The position numbers were made by a program, and so were the translations under genes. DNA of 64,000 nucleotides from Crotophaga sulcirostris (lineage: Eukaryota > Chordata > Aves > Cuculiformes > Crotophagidae), in assembly GCA_013397455.1 (NCBI GenBank), contig VYZB01000119.1:1861079-1925078 (forward strand), written 5' to 3'. The notes under the pieces were generated by a model. That model was not told the origin of the DNA. It made no database searches and was given only the letters and a program-made list of their open reading frames with translations. Position 1 is the stretch's first letter. Every line of letters begins with the position of its first letter. This document shows positions 21,840 through 35,300 of this stretch, piece after piece.

Positions 21840-23505
21840 TGTTGAATGACAGAATGATGGAGCATGTTTTGTATGTAGCCAAATTTGCAAGTCCTGTAGC
21901 AGAACCATAATATTGATAATGACATTGTGAAGTCAACAGGGGAGGTCAGTCTTAATTTTCCTTGCTTGTTCATTCTTCCTGGGTTTCATACTCTGCAGAA
22001 ATGTGAAGAGTGTATGTAGAGCAACAAGTGTGTGCATATTTGAGCTGCCCATTGAGCATACCAAAGATAACAAAAGGGGTGTGTGTTTTTCTTCTCCCAA
22101 CTGCTTGATCAGAAAGGCTGTTCAAAGAGGACCCAGATCTGCAGAAGGGAAGAAGGGCGGACCCTAGGGCAGGGCAGAGATGGTGAAAAATAAGACATGA
22201 AAGTGGCACTGCAGAAAGCTCTTTTAGCCTTGAAGAAAAGCAAAATGTCTTTGTGGCTCCTGAAGGAAAGCCTTTTCAGTGTCTGGGGGCAGATTTTTTG
22301 GTCAGTTGTCAGTCAATATTAAAAAAAGATATTTCTGTTGCTCTGAAGAAATGTTCTTTCTCCCCTGCAATGATAGCATTAAAGACATTGCAAGGAAATT
22401 ATTAAGCTTTTGCATATGGTACGTGCGCATCCTACCCCAAAGCCTGGTGGCTGAATGTAGACAGATTTCTCTGCAAGATGTTCAATGCTCTTAATCCCTC
22501 CTGAGGTCCATGGCAGAGAAGGCTTCAGTTGTTACCAGAAGCCCTTAGCATCCTCTTAGAAAAAGCCCCATTTCTATAGACTCTGGAGAAACTGAGTGCT
22601 GATCTGATTAGCCTGTTTAGTTAGCAGCAAGGCTGAAATCCTGTTGAGGGAGCCACCCTGTAGTCCCCATCTGCCTGTGAGGTCAGGCCTGTGTGAGAAA
22701 GGATATGTGGACCCATGGATGTGACAGTGCTGCCGGGCATTACGAGTGTGTGATGACAGACTGGGGCTAAGCATGTACTACTTTTCCTGTGCTGCACATA
22801 GGGAAGTCTGCTTGTACTGAGGTTTCTTGCATTTTTGTTATGGAGTTTCAAAACAGCAGCAGAGTATCTAAAAGGTTAGTGCTGAGGCAAGTCCAGCTGC
22901 TTTGCAGGTGAGTGGATTATTCACCCCTTCCCTCATTTAGGCATGCAATCTTTCGTCCTCTGAATCACCACCTCTGTTGGAAACACCTCCCTCTTTCACC
23001 TTGTGTTCTCCTGGGGGAAATACTATCTCCTATCTTTGTATATTGCTTTGGAAACCAAAGCAGGCTTGTTGTGTACCCCTTCATGCACACAAATATGGAA
23101 TAGGAAAAATAAAAATATTACCTTCTATTCCTTGGAGCTCTGACATCTGTCTCTTATTCTCTGATTTTCATACTACACCATTTTCTTGTCTGTTTTACTG
23201 GGTGCGTAGGAGCCTTTATTGCTTCCAGTATTTAGACAGAATGAAAACTATTGCTTAAATGAATAGGTCCTGAAATTGTTTCCTTTCTGGGAATCGTTAA
23301 TATGCCATATGGATTCAACTCATGTATCTGAGCTAATATTGCATCCAGAATTGCTAAAATTTGCTATTTCTTTTTAACTCTTAACCCTTTATTGGATAGG
23401 AGAGAATTATTTTTTTTCCTTTCAGTAGCTTAGGTTTCCAATGTGTGTACGCTGCAGTTACTCAAGGCATCTCCTTCTACCAGAGTGTTATGTATATTAT
23501 TCTTT
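21840..23505. other. Intergenic, no gene recognised
   Basis: 1.7 kb without an exon or repeat that I can name. Confidence 0.55.
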
Positions 23506-23640
23506 CACTAAGGATCTCAGGATGTTTTTCAAAGTTATTCTCAATTCCTCAACGAGGAAAACGAGGCATAAAAAAATGTTCAAATGCCTTTTGCAGAGCT
23601 AAGAATAGAGCTGCCCTCTGGCTTCCTAGGACACCAGACA
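23506..23640 (+). mobile_element. MIR-like SINE relic
   Basis: The order of words matches the MIR consensus: a 'cctcaacgaggaaaacgaggca' type core (consensus gatgaggaaactgaggca) and then 'cagagctaagaatagagctg'. Strongly diverged, as expected for an amniote-age SINE. Identification is by eye. Confidence 0.45.
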
Positions 23641-24639
23641 AGCCTCTTCCCTTACCTCTGCTGGTGGTCCAGAAATCTGTATTGCTCAGCACTCAGAGGT
23701 CAGTGGATTTGGCTGGAGTAGGCAGCATTGGGAGATCTGGAAAAGGCTGAAATAAAAATGTGGAGTAAGGACAACAGAATGCAGCTGATGGAGATTTGAA
23801 AGCAAGTGGCTGTAAGTGGTTGACAGTGCGCTCAGCCTACTGCGAATGCAGAATTAAACATACTGGCTTTAATCACCTTCCTCAAACCTTTCTGATATTC
23901 GCCTGCTACATGCAAGGAAAAGTCACTCTGGATCAACTGACAAATGGTAATTCATTAGGATATGGCAATTCAATTGCTTGTGATTGTCTTTCTCTGATCT
24001 TAGGAAGAAGAGTGTTCTAAATTGTAAGGGAAATATCTGTCCTGATTTAGACCCCCCCCAAAAAAATCCCAGAGGAAGATTCATTCCAAGAAACAAAATT
24101 GTCTATCAACATAAATTACTGTTAGCTATAGTGAGCATTAAACTTAAACGTATCTATTCTCTCCATGTGGTGCCACATTTTTTAGCGTAGAGATGTGAGT
24201 GCTACATTAAGTTGAATGAGGAAGAGTGGAAGGTTTATAGCTCAGCTAGGCATTGAAATGGTACCGGTTCAGAAAGCTTGACAGATGAGACAGGCTTGAG
24301 AAAAATAGGTGAATCGAAGCTGTAGTTAGAAAACCAACTCAACCTCAATACACCCATTTCTCCTATGGTTTAGTAATGATACTTCTGTTGATTTACTTGC
24401 CTCACCTTGTCTCAGGAGATGAGATCTATAACAATGATAGAGAGCTCCCTTTTGAACTTACGTGAACTCACTCCACAAGAGGATTGAAATTGGATTTCAG
24501 CTTAGTAGCTCTCATGTTGTGTGGCATCAGGAAGTATGTTGCTAGCAGGATAGATATCTTGCCTGATGTGTGTCTGCATGTCCTTGAGTATTAATACACT
24601 ACATAGATGCCTCCCATTTTTAGGGCAGCATTGCTCATA
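23641..24639. other. Intergenic, no gene recognised
   Basis: About 1 kb, AT-rich, with nothing recognised. Confidence 0.55.
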
Positions 24640-25220
24640 CTGCAGCTTGAAGGCCTGTTGTGGCTGAGAGCATCCCTCTGTGAGCTCTTCTCGGACCAAA
24701 TGGGTTGTGCTGACACCAGCCCCCTCCTGCTTTCTGCCTTCGCCGTGTAACTCTGCCATCTCGGCCGTGGGAGGACAGAGCTGTGCATTTGCAGTCGCCG
24801 CTCTGTGTGCTGGCAGGCAGCCACCGAGCTTGCGCCTGTCTGCACTGCTCCAGCTCTGCAGCAAACCCAGCACGTTTTCATCAGCTGAAGAAGCCACTCT
24901 TCTGCACTTGCAGAGCAAAGCACATTTCCTTAGGCGGTGTCAGGGCTGTGTGTATGTACAGTCAGCCCAGCATGGTGGCAGGAGGTGTCGCTGTGGTCTC
25001 TGGCCCTTCTCAGGCTGAACTGGGAACCAACACAGATAACCAGAGACAGGGCAGTTGTGTCCATGCTGCAAGGTGGAGCAATCTCAAAAGAGGGCTTTGC
25101 ATGCTGAGCTCTGTTCCTTCCGTTTATATTGCTCTGGCACGTTGTGCTCACGCTGCATTCGTGAGTAAGCAGCATCAGGTACGAGGGATTATTGCCCAGT
25201 TGCAGTACTGTGAGTGGTGT
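24640..25220. other. Local GC/CpG-richer block, unidentified
   Basis: About 580 bases that are clearly richer in G+C and CpG than the flanks. Overlapping open frames of 110-146 codons occur on both strands (24502-24918 -, 24591-24923 -, 24680-25018 +, 24783-25223 +). None resembles a protein I know. Long frames on both strands are what GC-richer, stop-poor DNA gives by chance. It could be an exon of a non-coding RNA, a regulatory element or an old repeat. Confidence 0.35.
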
Positions 25221-28200
25221 TAAAACACATGGGAAAAACAACAAAAATACTTGAGATAAGCAGATGCAATAATGCAGTGCTAGTTTAAACAGTGCCAAAA
25301 GAAATGGTGGCTTCCACAATTAGTCAACCTCCATTTTTAAGAGGGAGTGAGTCAGAATATTTTGCACATCTGTTCTGAAAGGATGCTGGAGAGGCAAGGA
25401 TATGAAGGTGACTGTGCTAGAAAGTTAAAGCCTGTTAGAAAAATCTGGATCCTTATGCAGCAGTTTAATAGGAACTGTTGGAGGAAACTGGGCTGGGGAC
25501 TGTTTCTGGTCTGATGAAAGAGATCCTTCCTTCAGGATTAACTTTGTGGAGGCAAATGGGGCAGTGACTGCTTCCTTCTCTGGCTGCTACACAATCTTCA
25601 GTGAGATCATTACCTCAGTTGTCAATCCTGGACCAAATAGGAGCCCTAATTATTTTGTTTTTACCTGAAGTGTCCTTTGCCTTCATATGAAATAAATGTG
25701 AGAAGAGCCCTTGAAATATCATCTTGGAAGATAACTATTCCTAACAGCCTGTTTAGAACAGAATAGACTTTTACTCTATGTACCAAAGATTCTAGCTCCA
25801 GCTCTTGCATGTTTATTGCTGTTGGAACGCTGAATAAGAGTAGGAACTCAGATTAAGATGAGGCTGTAGAAGAGCTGCAAAAGAGATAGCGGTGTCACTA
25901 TGAGAAAGCATTTCAAGGCAGACTCTATGCATTCACCATAGCTGGCAGAACTTAAGGAGCAGAAGTTCCTTGGCTTGAAAATGGTCACTATAGTACTGAA
26001 ACATAGGAAAGTACAGTAGAAATCAGTCTGGCTGATACTGATCAGTGTATTCGTGAGGCTATTTCATATATTGTCCTTGGTGCTATTCATCTAAAGGCTG
26101 GGAGTTCTCTGCATTGGCTGTAGCTGATTCTGAGAGCTGTTTGCTTCTGATATTCTCCACTGGAAGAAAAAGTTCGTGTGTGGAAGAGTTGCTACTGGAT
26201 CTGCTTTTTAATAGATGCAGAAACTGAAGAAAACGAAATTTTTCATTAAACTGAGGTGGCAACGCTAATGTGCTGAGAGATTTCTTGTTAAGTCTGAATT
26301 GCTCTCCACCTGGCAGAGTGGTCAGCAGACTGGCGTCTTGATTGTATTTGCTTTTAAGCAAATATCTTTTTGTAGGGGGAAAGTAAAATAGTTGCCAGCC
26401 AGTTTCACTTCAATAAAAAGAATGCTGCTCTTTTCCAAGCTTGCAGTTAACACCATCTCTTGTTCTGAGCCAGCCCAAGGGCTGGATTAGTACTCTGTTA
26501 CAAGCCTTTACATCATACAGACAAAGCAGACCCTAGAGGAGATGACTGTGCTTTGGGAGAGAAAGAACTGTCTGAAAACTTCATCCATTGTTAAGGTATA
26601 GGTTAGTCTATTACCTGTAATATTTTAACTCCAGTTGCCTTTCAAGCACACATCTAAACTTTTGCCAGTAAGAGATCTTGTAAGCTGTTGCATTCTGACT
26701 ACTTGATATCTGCTGGTGACAGACTGGTGATAAAATCCCTTGTGTTAAATTACGGTGGAAAACTAGCAGCTTGATACAGAACCAACTGCAGTGTTCTGTG
26801 CACATGACTCCACACAATATTAGTCTTGGTCTGTGAGGAGGATTCCCACAAAATAAATTAAAACCCGCTCAAAAATTATCCCTATTCAAAGCATTAATTC
26901 TACCTCTGTTAGCTCTGCAGCACTTTCTAAAAGACCCCAAACCAGGTGTGTACATGGCACAGCTGAACAAATGCAGCTGGGAGGAGACCTCTTGTTAAAG
27001 AAAACACTGGCTGTGTTAAGCCTTTTCTTTAATGCTTGACTGCAGAATAGATAAAAGGTTTGGCAGTAAAAGGTAAAAATCATGTTTTCCCACTTGTCTG
27101 CTTTTTCCTGTATGATCTCCAGAGGCAGAAGTGCACACTGGCTCTGTCATTCAGCATGGTGAGGCACAAACAGGTAAGTGCTAACTCCTAGTTAGCGCTC
27201 CTGTTCCTTGTGAAGGAGAAGACAACTACAGTGCTGTACTGCAGGAAGGAAAGAACTCCTCTGGCTCTGAAGAACTGGTGCTACTCCTCCCATTTCCTGA
27301 TCATGTATTTGGACAGAGCTAGTATTGGACTGCAGTCCTTGAACCTGGCCTCTTCTACATCTTGAAATGATGGCTTGGAAGTGGATGGACCAGGGCTGGT
27401 TGTCTTGCTGTAAGACATTCCTCGTAGCTCTAGAGGCTGAGTTGCAAGATGCATGGATAGAGGGGCTGTGAGTGACAAAGGATGACTCTGTGCTGGGGCT
27501 GTACAGGAGTTCAGCAAGCAGCTGCTACAGTGATTAACCCAGGGCTCTGCTGGATCCCACTGGACTGGTTTGCTCTGAGTGAGTTGAGGGGTGGTGGAAA
27601 TTATCTCCAGTCACAAGACACAGTGGAACACAGTATCCTATTTTAAGAACAAAAGTCAAATTTCTGTAAGTACAGCTAATGGACTAAATGTTTGATGTAG
27701 AGCCCATACAGGTCACTCAGTGAAGCTGAAATAATACCATGAGCCTTAACCTTTAACAGCTTCCTGGTTCAGTAGTGGCCCCAGAGATAAAAGCCTGTCT
27801 TTTTGAGTTCTAGTGAGTGCCAGGCTGCATCCTAGTGCCAGAACAAGTGCTCTTTGGCAATGGGATGGGGTGTTAGGCAATGAAAAGGATCAGTAGAAAA
27901 CCTCTCTTGGTTCTTGCTTCTTTTTGTCTTGCCAGATCGAATAAGTAGCCCTGAGACTTGGGAAAACTGTGCAGAAAATAGCAGGTGTATATGGGTCAAG
28001 CCTAACTGTTCTAGATGAAGTATGGACTATCGTGTTTGAATAAGTTTTTTTCTTTCTTTCTTTTTTTTCTTCTACAGATGCATTGTTTTGTTTTGACTCC
28101 AGTTATTTTCACATCTGTTTCTGAACAGAGATGTTTGTTTTTATAGCTGGGACCTGAGACTTTTTGTATAAGATGTTATAAAGTGCTTAATTAGGAGGGT

Positions 28201-30605
28201 GGAGAGAAGCTTGAAATGAAACCCACACCTTCCCAGCGAGAGTGACATTGTGCTTCTCAGCTGTGAAGGCTTTATTGATTAATTCACACTGCCTTGAAAT
28301 GCTGTTGTGCTGGTTACCTTAACTCTAGCAAATGGTGTTTTTATAATGAAGTGGAAAGCATTTGAAGTAAGAGACACAAAAATAATCACAGTGGTGGAGC
28401 AATAGACAACTCCATCTTCTTAAAAAATGTCCAAAACATCTTTTCCTGTGTGACTGGTCATCACGATGATAGGATAGCATATCACAGTGACTGCTCTGCT
28501 TTCTTCCATCTGAGATTGTGGGGAGAAGGCAATCTCTGAAATGAAAATGAGAACACAGTGAAGGTACTTAAACTACTCTAGATTCCTTGATCAATGTGAC
28601 GAGTAAACTTAGACAATAGGCAATATATCAGAAAAGCAGACAGATTAATGGAATAGTAGCATGGCCATCTCTATCTTGTAGTGTATTCTTTGGAGGAGGA
28701 AACTGGGGTCAGGGGAGGAGGGAGACGAGAAACAGGAGAAATAGTGTTATCCTTGATGATATTTTGGTTGTCTATGTAAATTAAGTTTGAACTGAATGCA
28801 AGAGAGGATCAAAACTATTGTATCACACACAGTGAATAAAGGGAGCGAAGAAAGGGTGTTTGGGAAAAGAGATTTAATTGTCTTTGAAACAGCATTTCCT
28901 ATAGCAGCAGAAATTGTCAGCTTTTAGACAGAATTCTTATTTGCTTTTACATAAAACAGGATCTCTACTGCTTTAATTATCCTGAATGTTTGTGTTTCAT
29001 CCTCTATTTCATACTAACCAAGTACTTCTACAAGCTCTGAGTAACTTCAGCTTGCAAAACACCAAAATGTAGTTAATAACGTTTGCTCCTTACACATGGG
29101 ATGCTTTCAAGACAAGTTAATTTTGAATTGTAATCCTCAGAGCCCTTGCCTTTTTCCTGTTCTAGCTGAAGACAAGGGTAACTGGAGGAGCTTCTTGTAA
29201 GAGGGGATACGACTGGGTTAGGTTGAGTTTGGTGCTGTGCTGACACAGGTACAGCCTTCAGCAGTGGAGTTAATGAGCTGAGAGCAGGAGTAGGAGACCT
29301 TGCCTCTGTCTGCACCTGCATTTTCCAGAAAACCCTAAATGACTTGCCAGGAATAGAAACCAGATCTGCATGGTGGTAATGATCTTTTGACTCTCTGCGT
29401 GTATTTTTGAGATGAATACATGGTAAAACTAATCTAGTAACCATAAAAATCAGTAAAAATTACCCTGCTTAAAATAAAAATGTCAGACTCACTTGTGATT
29501 GTTTAAGAGGAAAAAGTCATCATGTGCTGCATTAGAGAGGATGCCTGGGAAGAAGGGATTTTTAGGAGTTTCTCTGTGTTCTCTCTCAGTGCAGCACTAA
29601 TGGCTATTCCGGAGCACAGCTATTTAAAATAAGAGTTTGATGATTTCATTAAAATGCAAGTTTCTCAAATACAAAGTATAATCAAGAGAGAAATTTTTTT
29701 TAGTATGCTCTTAAAAAGTCCACAGTCCATCCCTTCCTGATGTATAAGCCTTGACTGCAGGAACAAATAGTGCTGTAACTGGTCTGACTCCCATTCTTGT
29801 TCAAAGAGGAAAAGTGTTTCTCTAATTAAAAAAAAAAAGGATTACTTGTCTAAACTTTTCTGTGTAACCTGAATTAGAGAACTGTGGATTGGAGTCCCAG
29901 TGTAATATGGATGCAATTGCAAAAGTCAATGCATAAAACAGAGCCCAGAGAGAATTATATTTAACAGGAGACAGAAAATCAAAACAAATTCCAGACAAAT
30001 TAGAAATTAAGCCTGCAGCAGCTTCAGCTGAGTTTGCTTTATGGGAAAAGCTTATTAATGTAACTAGGGGGATTTTTTTCCCCCAAAATTCCCATCAGTA
30101 ATGTCCCATGTCATGTTTCTGTTCTGTGGCTTAGTAAGGAAATATAGGTAACAGATCAACAATGGTAAAATGACAAGAAGATAATTAAAGCTTTACTTTA
30201 CAACATGTTGGAACTCTAAACATATTGGAAGGTGCTGATACAAATTCTGAGCACCTGAGCTGTAGCAATATCATAGAACAGAAGCAATATAGCTTTTAGT
30301 CTAGAGAAATATCCTGTATTTCCCAGACCTAATAAAGTATATTGGATCCTTAATTTGTTTTAGAAAAAGATCCAACTGCTTTGCATTTGTTTAACCTAAT
30401 CCAATCTTAACCATTAAAGAAGAATGAAGAGGCTAAAATGAAGAGGCTCTTACTTGCATGTCACACAGAGAAAGATCTACCAAACATGTAGCTTTTGGAA
30501 GAGAACGTTCACTTATGTATACAATAGTAATGAAAGCAATAAGAAGATCTCGCTCTTCCATATTGGTTCATGTAGTTTAAAAAGCACTGTTCACTGGCAA
30601 AATGA
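25221..30605. other. Intergenic, no gene recognised
   Basis: 5.4 kb of AT-rich sequence. It includes a pyrimidine tract ending in CTACAG at 28045-28077 and a possibly conserved stretch at about 29930-30070. The open frames at 26083-26361 and 29073-29444 are not recognisable. Confidence 0.5.
28045..28077 (+). repeat. Polypyrimidine tract ending in CAG
   Basis: A 30-base T/C tract followed by TACAG. It would make a strong splice acceptor, but I see no supported exon after it. Confidence 0.5.
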
Positions 30606-30910
30606 TTTTCAGGAAGAGAAGGTTCAGGGGAGACCTTATTGCTGTGTGCAACTGCCTGATCAGGGAACATGGAAGAGGCAGAACCAGTGTTCTCGTAGGT
30701 GTACAGGGATGGGATGGGAGGCAATGGATGCAAGCTGGCACATAGGAAATTCTGGTTAATTATAAGGAATATCTTTTTTGCTGCAATGGTGCCTAGAGAG
30801 ATTGTGGGATCTCTCTTCTTGGATATGTTCCAGCCTCAGCTAGGCTGGTCTAATTGACCCTGCTCTGAGCAGGACCTCAGGAGGACTCTTCCGACTCAAA
30901 TTATTCTGTG
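30606..30910 (+). mobile_element. CR1 LINE fragment, old
   Basis: The sequence starts in the 'ggggagaccttattgctgtg' block of ORF2 and runs about 300 bases to 'gaggactcttccgactcaaa' and a single ATTCTGTG. Many indels and substitutions mark it as old. Confidence 0.85.
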
Positions 30911-32169
30911 TCAATATGATTTTTGAGACTGGAACTGGTCCTTTAACTCTTGAAGTAATGCTTATTATCTCTAGTAATACTAATTTATATGTAATCTCTT
31001 GACCATCTGTAGCAGCTGAAATAACTTGAAGGCATTTGACTTGGCAGTATGTATAGAAAAATCATTTGTGCCTGGGTCAATACGTATCAGGCTACTTTTC
31101 ATGGAGTCTGGAAGTAAAGAAACAGCCATAGGATTGTTTCTGTATTTACTAGTGCTAACATTATTGAAAATAAAGGGAGCTAGAATGCTGACTTGTGGTG
31201 CTGAAAAATGATAATTGGAAAGATAAACCTGTTTTAATTAAAAAAAAAAGAAAATAGAAGAAGAAAAAAGAAATTAATTCAGGATATGGCAACATGATAT
31301 AAAGTTGTTTATGTGCCAATGCTATGGTAAGAGTAAGAATGACTTCTATGGTACAGATTGACAATGGAATATATTTTACCCTGAGTTTACATTGGATTCC
31401 AACATGTATCCAGATGTTTCCCCAGTGCTTTCCTTCAGCTTACATGTATTGTAATGACAAGCATTTTATGAACTGCTCTGTTCCTACACCCAGTTCTTTC
31501 CTGATCCTATACCATTACTGGGTGCTATTGTGTCAACTACTGAGGAGCATGTGCTTTTTTATCTTTACTGACTGAGATTTTTTTCTGCCTGAAGCAGGTG
31601 AAGCAGCTTGTACAAGGTCAGCTGGTTATTTACAGCTGCCCAGCAGTCCATTAAATGCCTGCTCTGTGTACCTGAGGTCCATGGGTCCATTCGGATGGAT
31701 AGTTTAGACTGTATTTAGCACACTTAAGCACCACTGTTCCTTTTCTCCATTGAGTTACTGCAGCACTCTTTTAGTCTCCTCTTTGTTTCATTCATCTTGC
31801 AAAAGAAAATGTTTAATGAGCCCCACTTGTGATTTTCCAGTTGTTTATCTGGCTGCAAACTGTCATTTCCAAAAGGATATATTAATGGGGATGTTATCTC
31901 TTGATCACATTAATGTTAATGCACGTATGTGCTGTTTCTGCCTCATTCCCACATAATTGCAAGCCTGTGTTTGGCAAATGAGGGTATGTTTGCTTTCTTG
32001 ATTAAGAAGGTTTTAAGAAATTTTTGCATGCTTGGTAGGACATAAGTTATGAAAAGAGCTGGTTTAGAGAAGCCCAGCAGCAGCAGAGATTCTTAGCATT
32101 TCCCTAATACTTTCCTCTGATGGGCAGAAAGCAGTTTGTGAATGCTAATGAAATCAGCTTGGCATTACC
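30911..32169. other. Intergenic; A-rich tract and a weak MIR-like stretch
   Basis: An A/G-rich tract lies at 31236-31274. At about 31590-31660 the words 'gcttgtacaaggtcagctgg' faintly recall a MIR core. Nothing else recognised. Confidence 0.45.
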
Positions 32170-32300
32170 CCAGTGAAGTAGCTGTGCATTATTCCTATGA
32201 GAAGATGCAGGCACAGCATGATTAAGTGACTTGCCTGGATTCATATGGCTGCTGGGATTCCAGCATTTTCTCAGGTGTTGGCTTTCAGCACTAGACTCGG
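32170..32300 (+). mobile_element. MIR-like SINE relic
   Basis: 'aggcacagcatgattaagtg' followed by 'acttgcctggattcatatgg' and 'ctgctgggattccagc' matches the MIR core region in order and spacing. Diverged, with small deletions. MIR copies are known in birds but rare. Confidence 0.55.
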
Positions 32301-35300
32301 GGGCCAAACTGAGATACAGTACAGGCTTGGTAAAATGGTATTATTTTTTTATTTTCTTTTGGAAACTGTTATTTTGTGTCCTAAAAGTTAAATTATTGTT
32401 AAAATTAAAATGATTCTACTGTTTATGGTTGGAAAGTTAATATTCAAAACATGAACTTGCATGTAGTCGAAGCCTTATTCCTGCAGTTAGGTTGAAATAA
32501 CAAACAGTAGAGAGAAATGAACTGCAGGCATTTTTCCCACGATGGTTAGTTCAAAAGTTTGTCACGAAGGCTCGGATGATGCCAATCAACTGTTTCTCCT
32601 CCAGTCAAATGAGACAAGAATGTAGCAGAATGGGTGCAATAATTGCTAGGAGAGGCTGTTCACATCACATCTTGCATCAGAGGGAACTGATGCTGGGTTG
32701 CATGCAAATCCTCATCTCTTTCCGCTCTGATCCCTACCTGGATCACAAAGGGAGGAGCTGTCCTTTAGAGCTGGTCAGTGGTGCCCTATCATTCAAATTC
32801 ACCTGGTGCAGGCCATCATTTAATATTTTTTTCTGATGAGCCTTCTGATGTCCCTTCATAGCTCTGGCATTGTCAAGATTACATATTTCAGACTAGCTTC
32901 TTCTACTGTAGCATTGAAAGGGAGCCACCTTAGTATATTCTGTCTTATTGTATACTGCTGATTGTTTTTTCCTAGTGTTGTTTTAATAGTAGTAGTAGCA
33001 TTGTAGTTTTATTTCTATAATATTATAATTATATTTGTGTGTGTAGCCTTCAGGATTTTTAAGCTTCTCTGGAGGAACTGGAAAAGTTGGAAGGAGTTGG
33101 CTATGGAGGGCTCAAGCCCTTTCTTAATGTACTCCAATATTTAAACCGAAGTAAAGTCAGCAAATCTGGTTAGGTAGCTTTGTTTACCTGTGAGGATGGG
33201 CATATATACAGGGATCTGTTGGTTAGGTCCACGTTCAGTTCAGGAAAGTTGCTGAGATTTTCTGCTGTGTGAAACAAAGCCACCTCCATTGAACCTGTGA
33301 TGCTGCAGATGCTTTACTAATGCTGAAACCCAAGCAGCTTCAGAGCAGATACTCCTTTATATGCTACCCTGCAGAGAATGGTGTAAATTAGAGCCTGTGC
33401 AAGGAGGCCAATAAACAGTTTAATTTACTGATTGGTGAGTACTTCTGATTCCCATGATCCTTCCAGGATCTCATTCTCTAAGCACCTATGTCAGTGAAAT
33501 TACTATTAAACCTCAGTTTCCTGATGTTGCTGTACCTATGAACTTGGGGCTCTAGCAGCAGAGAGGTACTTGTGATTGCAGACATTTTTGAGTCGATGGA
33601 GGCAATCAGTTGAATGGGAGGCTGGATTGTAATGTAAAAAAGGGTCTGTTGTGTGCTAAGCTGGAATGAGAAATGAAAGCATGCTTAAAAGAACTGGCAT
33701 GGCCAGCAAAAAACAACAGGACTGTGTCTAAAGCTGGATGCCCTGCTGTGGGACAAGGAGAGACAATAGATGATCTCTTTCATCTGGTCTTGTCCCCTGG
33801 GCTAACAGCAGAGTCCTTGCAACCAACATCTGAAACTGAGATCGTTCCTGATGCTTGGGAACGATTTCTCTCTACCCAGGTGAGGGGAAAGTGAGCAACT
33901 TTTGTCAGAGTTAATAAAGTAGCAGTCTGAGATTGCGGAGTGGAACTGTCTGGGTTATTGGGGAACTACTCTGAAGTTCCTTCTCTTAGGATGGGAGTGC
34001 AGGTAGGGATCAGAGCCTGTGGTCCAGGGCTGGCATGCCAACTTCATCCATCCTAGATCTTGGGTTTCCAGGTGGCTGCCCACTACCCCACTGTCCTTCC
34101 ACCTCACCAAGTCCAGAAGCTTTTGCATGAAACTGCACCCAGTGCAGTCTGCCAGTTACTGTTCATCTGAAAATGGTATTAACAGGCAAGCATGTGCTTG
34201 TGTGTGCTGGGAACTGGAGACTAAGCAGTCCAACACCAGCTTTTGATTTAGGCTTTGGGGACGTATAAGCCTCCACAGAATCTGCTTTTTGTGATGGATA
34301 AGCAGTGAGATGCATTTATATGGCAACTATTATGGTACATGATAGAGACTGGGGACAGTACTAATTTTTTTCCTTAAAAGGCAGCAAGCTCTAACTTGCA
34401 CAGAAAGAGCTGGGAAACAGAATAGTTTTCTATGGATATGAGCTTGCTTTTGGTGTAAATCTCTCCTCCTGTTGCCTGGGCCACTGACTGTAAATTTTAG
34501 GTTGGTTTCCGAAGCCTCAACTAATAAGGACATATGCACACACAAGTATTTGAAAGAAATTGGGTCATGTCAGTCTTCTCACTATTGTATTAAAAAAAAC
34601 AACTTTAGTAGTATTAGTGAAAATTGCTTTTTCTTTTTTTTTTTTCTTTCTTTTTTTCTTTGGTGGCAGAAGAGAGGCAAAGAATACTTTGCTGCCTTAA
34701 CAGCCTCACCTCTGGCAGAATCAGTTAAAATGGAAAGTTATTGCAGCGTGAAGATCAGAGCAAAGACTCTGACAGAGTGCATCTAGTTCAAATCAGCCTT
34801 GATTAATCCATCATCTATGATTGAAAATTGGTAGTGTAAAGTTGTCAAGGTCACTCCATATAGGACAAGGCTGATGGTGGTTATTCCTTGAGGGACTGGG
34901 CTTTCACACATATTTACACCAAGACCTAAATGAACAATACCTGAAAAATGAAGGGGGACAGTGGTGCCTAGCAAAAGCTATTCCCTTCTTTCTGAATTTA
35001 CTTGGGCTTAGATCCTTGAAAAGGCAGATACAGAGCAAGCTACTCCTTTTGGGACTTGCAAGTCCAAAGTTAAAATCCTTATAACTGTATCAACCCTGGA
35101 GGAGCCCCTGCCTTCAGGTGTGTTTAGTTTTTGTTATTGAAGTGCCACAGGTGCCTTAAATTTTGCTGCTTGGCTAAGAGAGAGATAAATTACACCTGTG
35201 CTGGGTAACCTATGCTTTATTTAGGGTTGTAACCACTCAGAGGTTCTTGAAGGTTTTTTCCTGGGGTTTGTCTTGGTTGTGGCTGGTAGGTATCTGTTAG

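Noticed and set aside
24502..25319. Frames of 110-146 codons as a gene
   Set aside because: They lie on both strands of a GC-richer block and look like stop-poor chance frames. Kept only as a composition anomaly.
29073..29444. 123-codon - strand frame
   Set aside because: Low-information Ser/Pro-rich sequence with no family I know and no supporting signals.
34620..34680. T-rich tract ending in GGCAG as a splice acceptor
   Set aside because: The following sequence has no sustained open frame or donor that I can support. Likely simple sequence.
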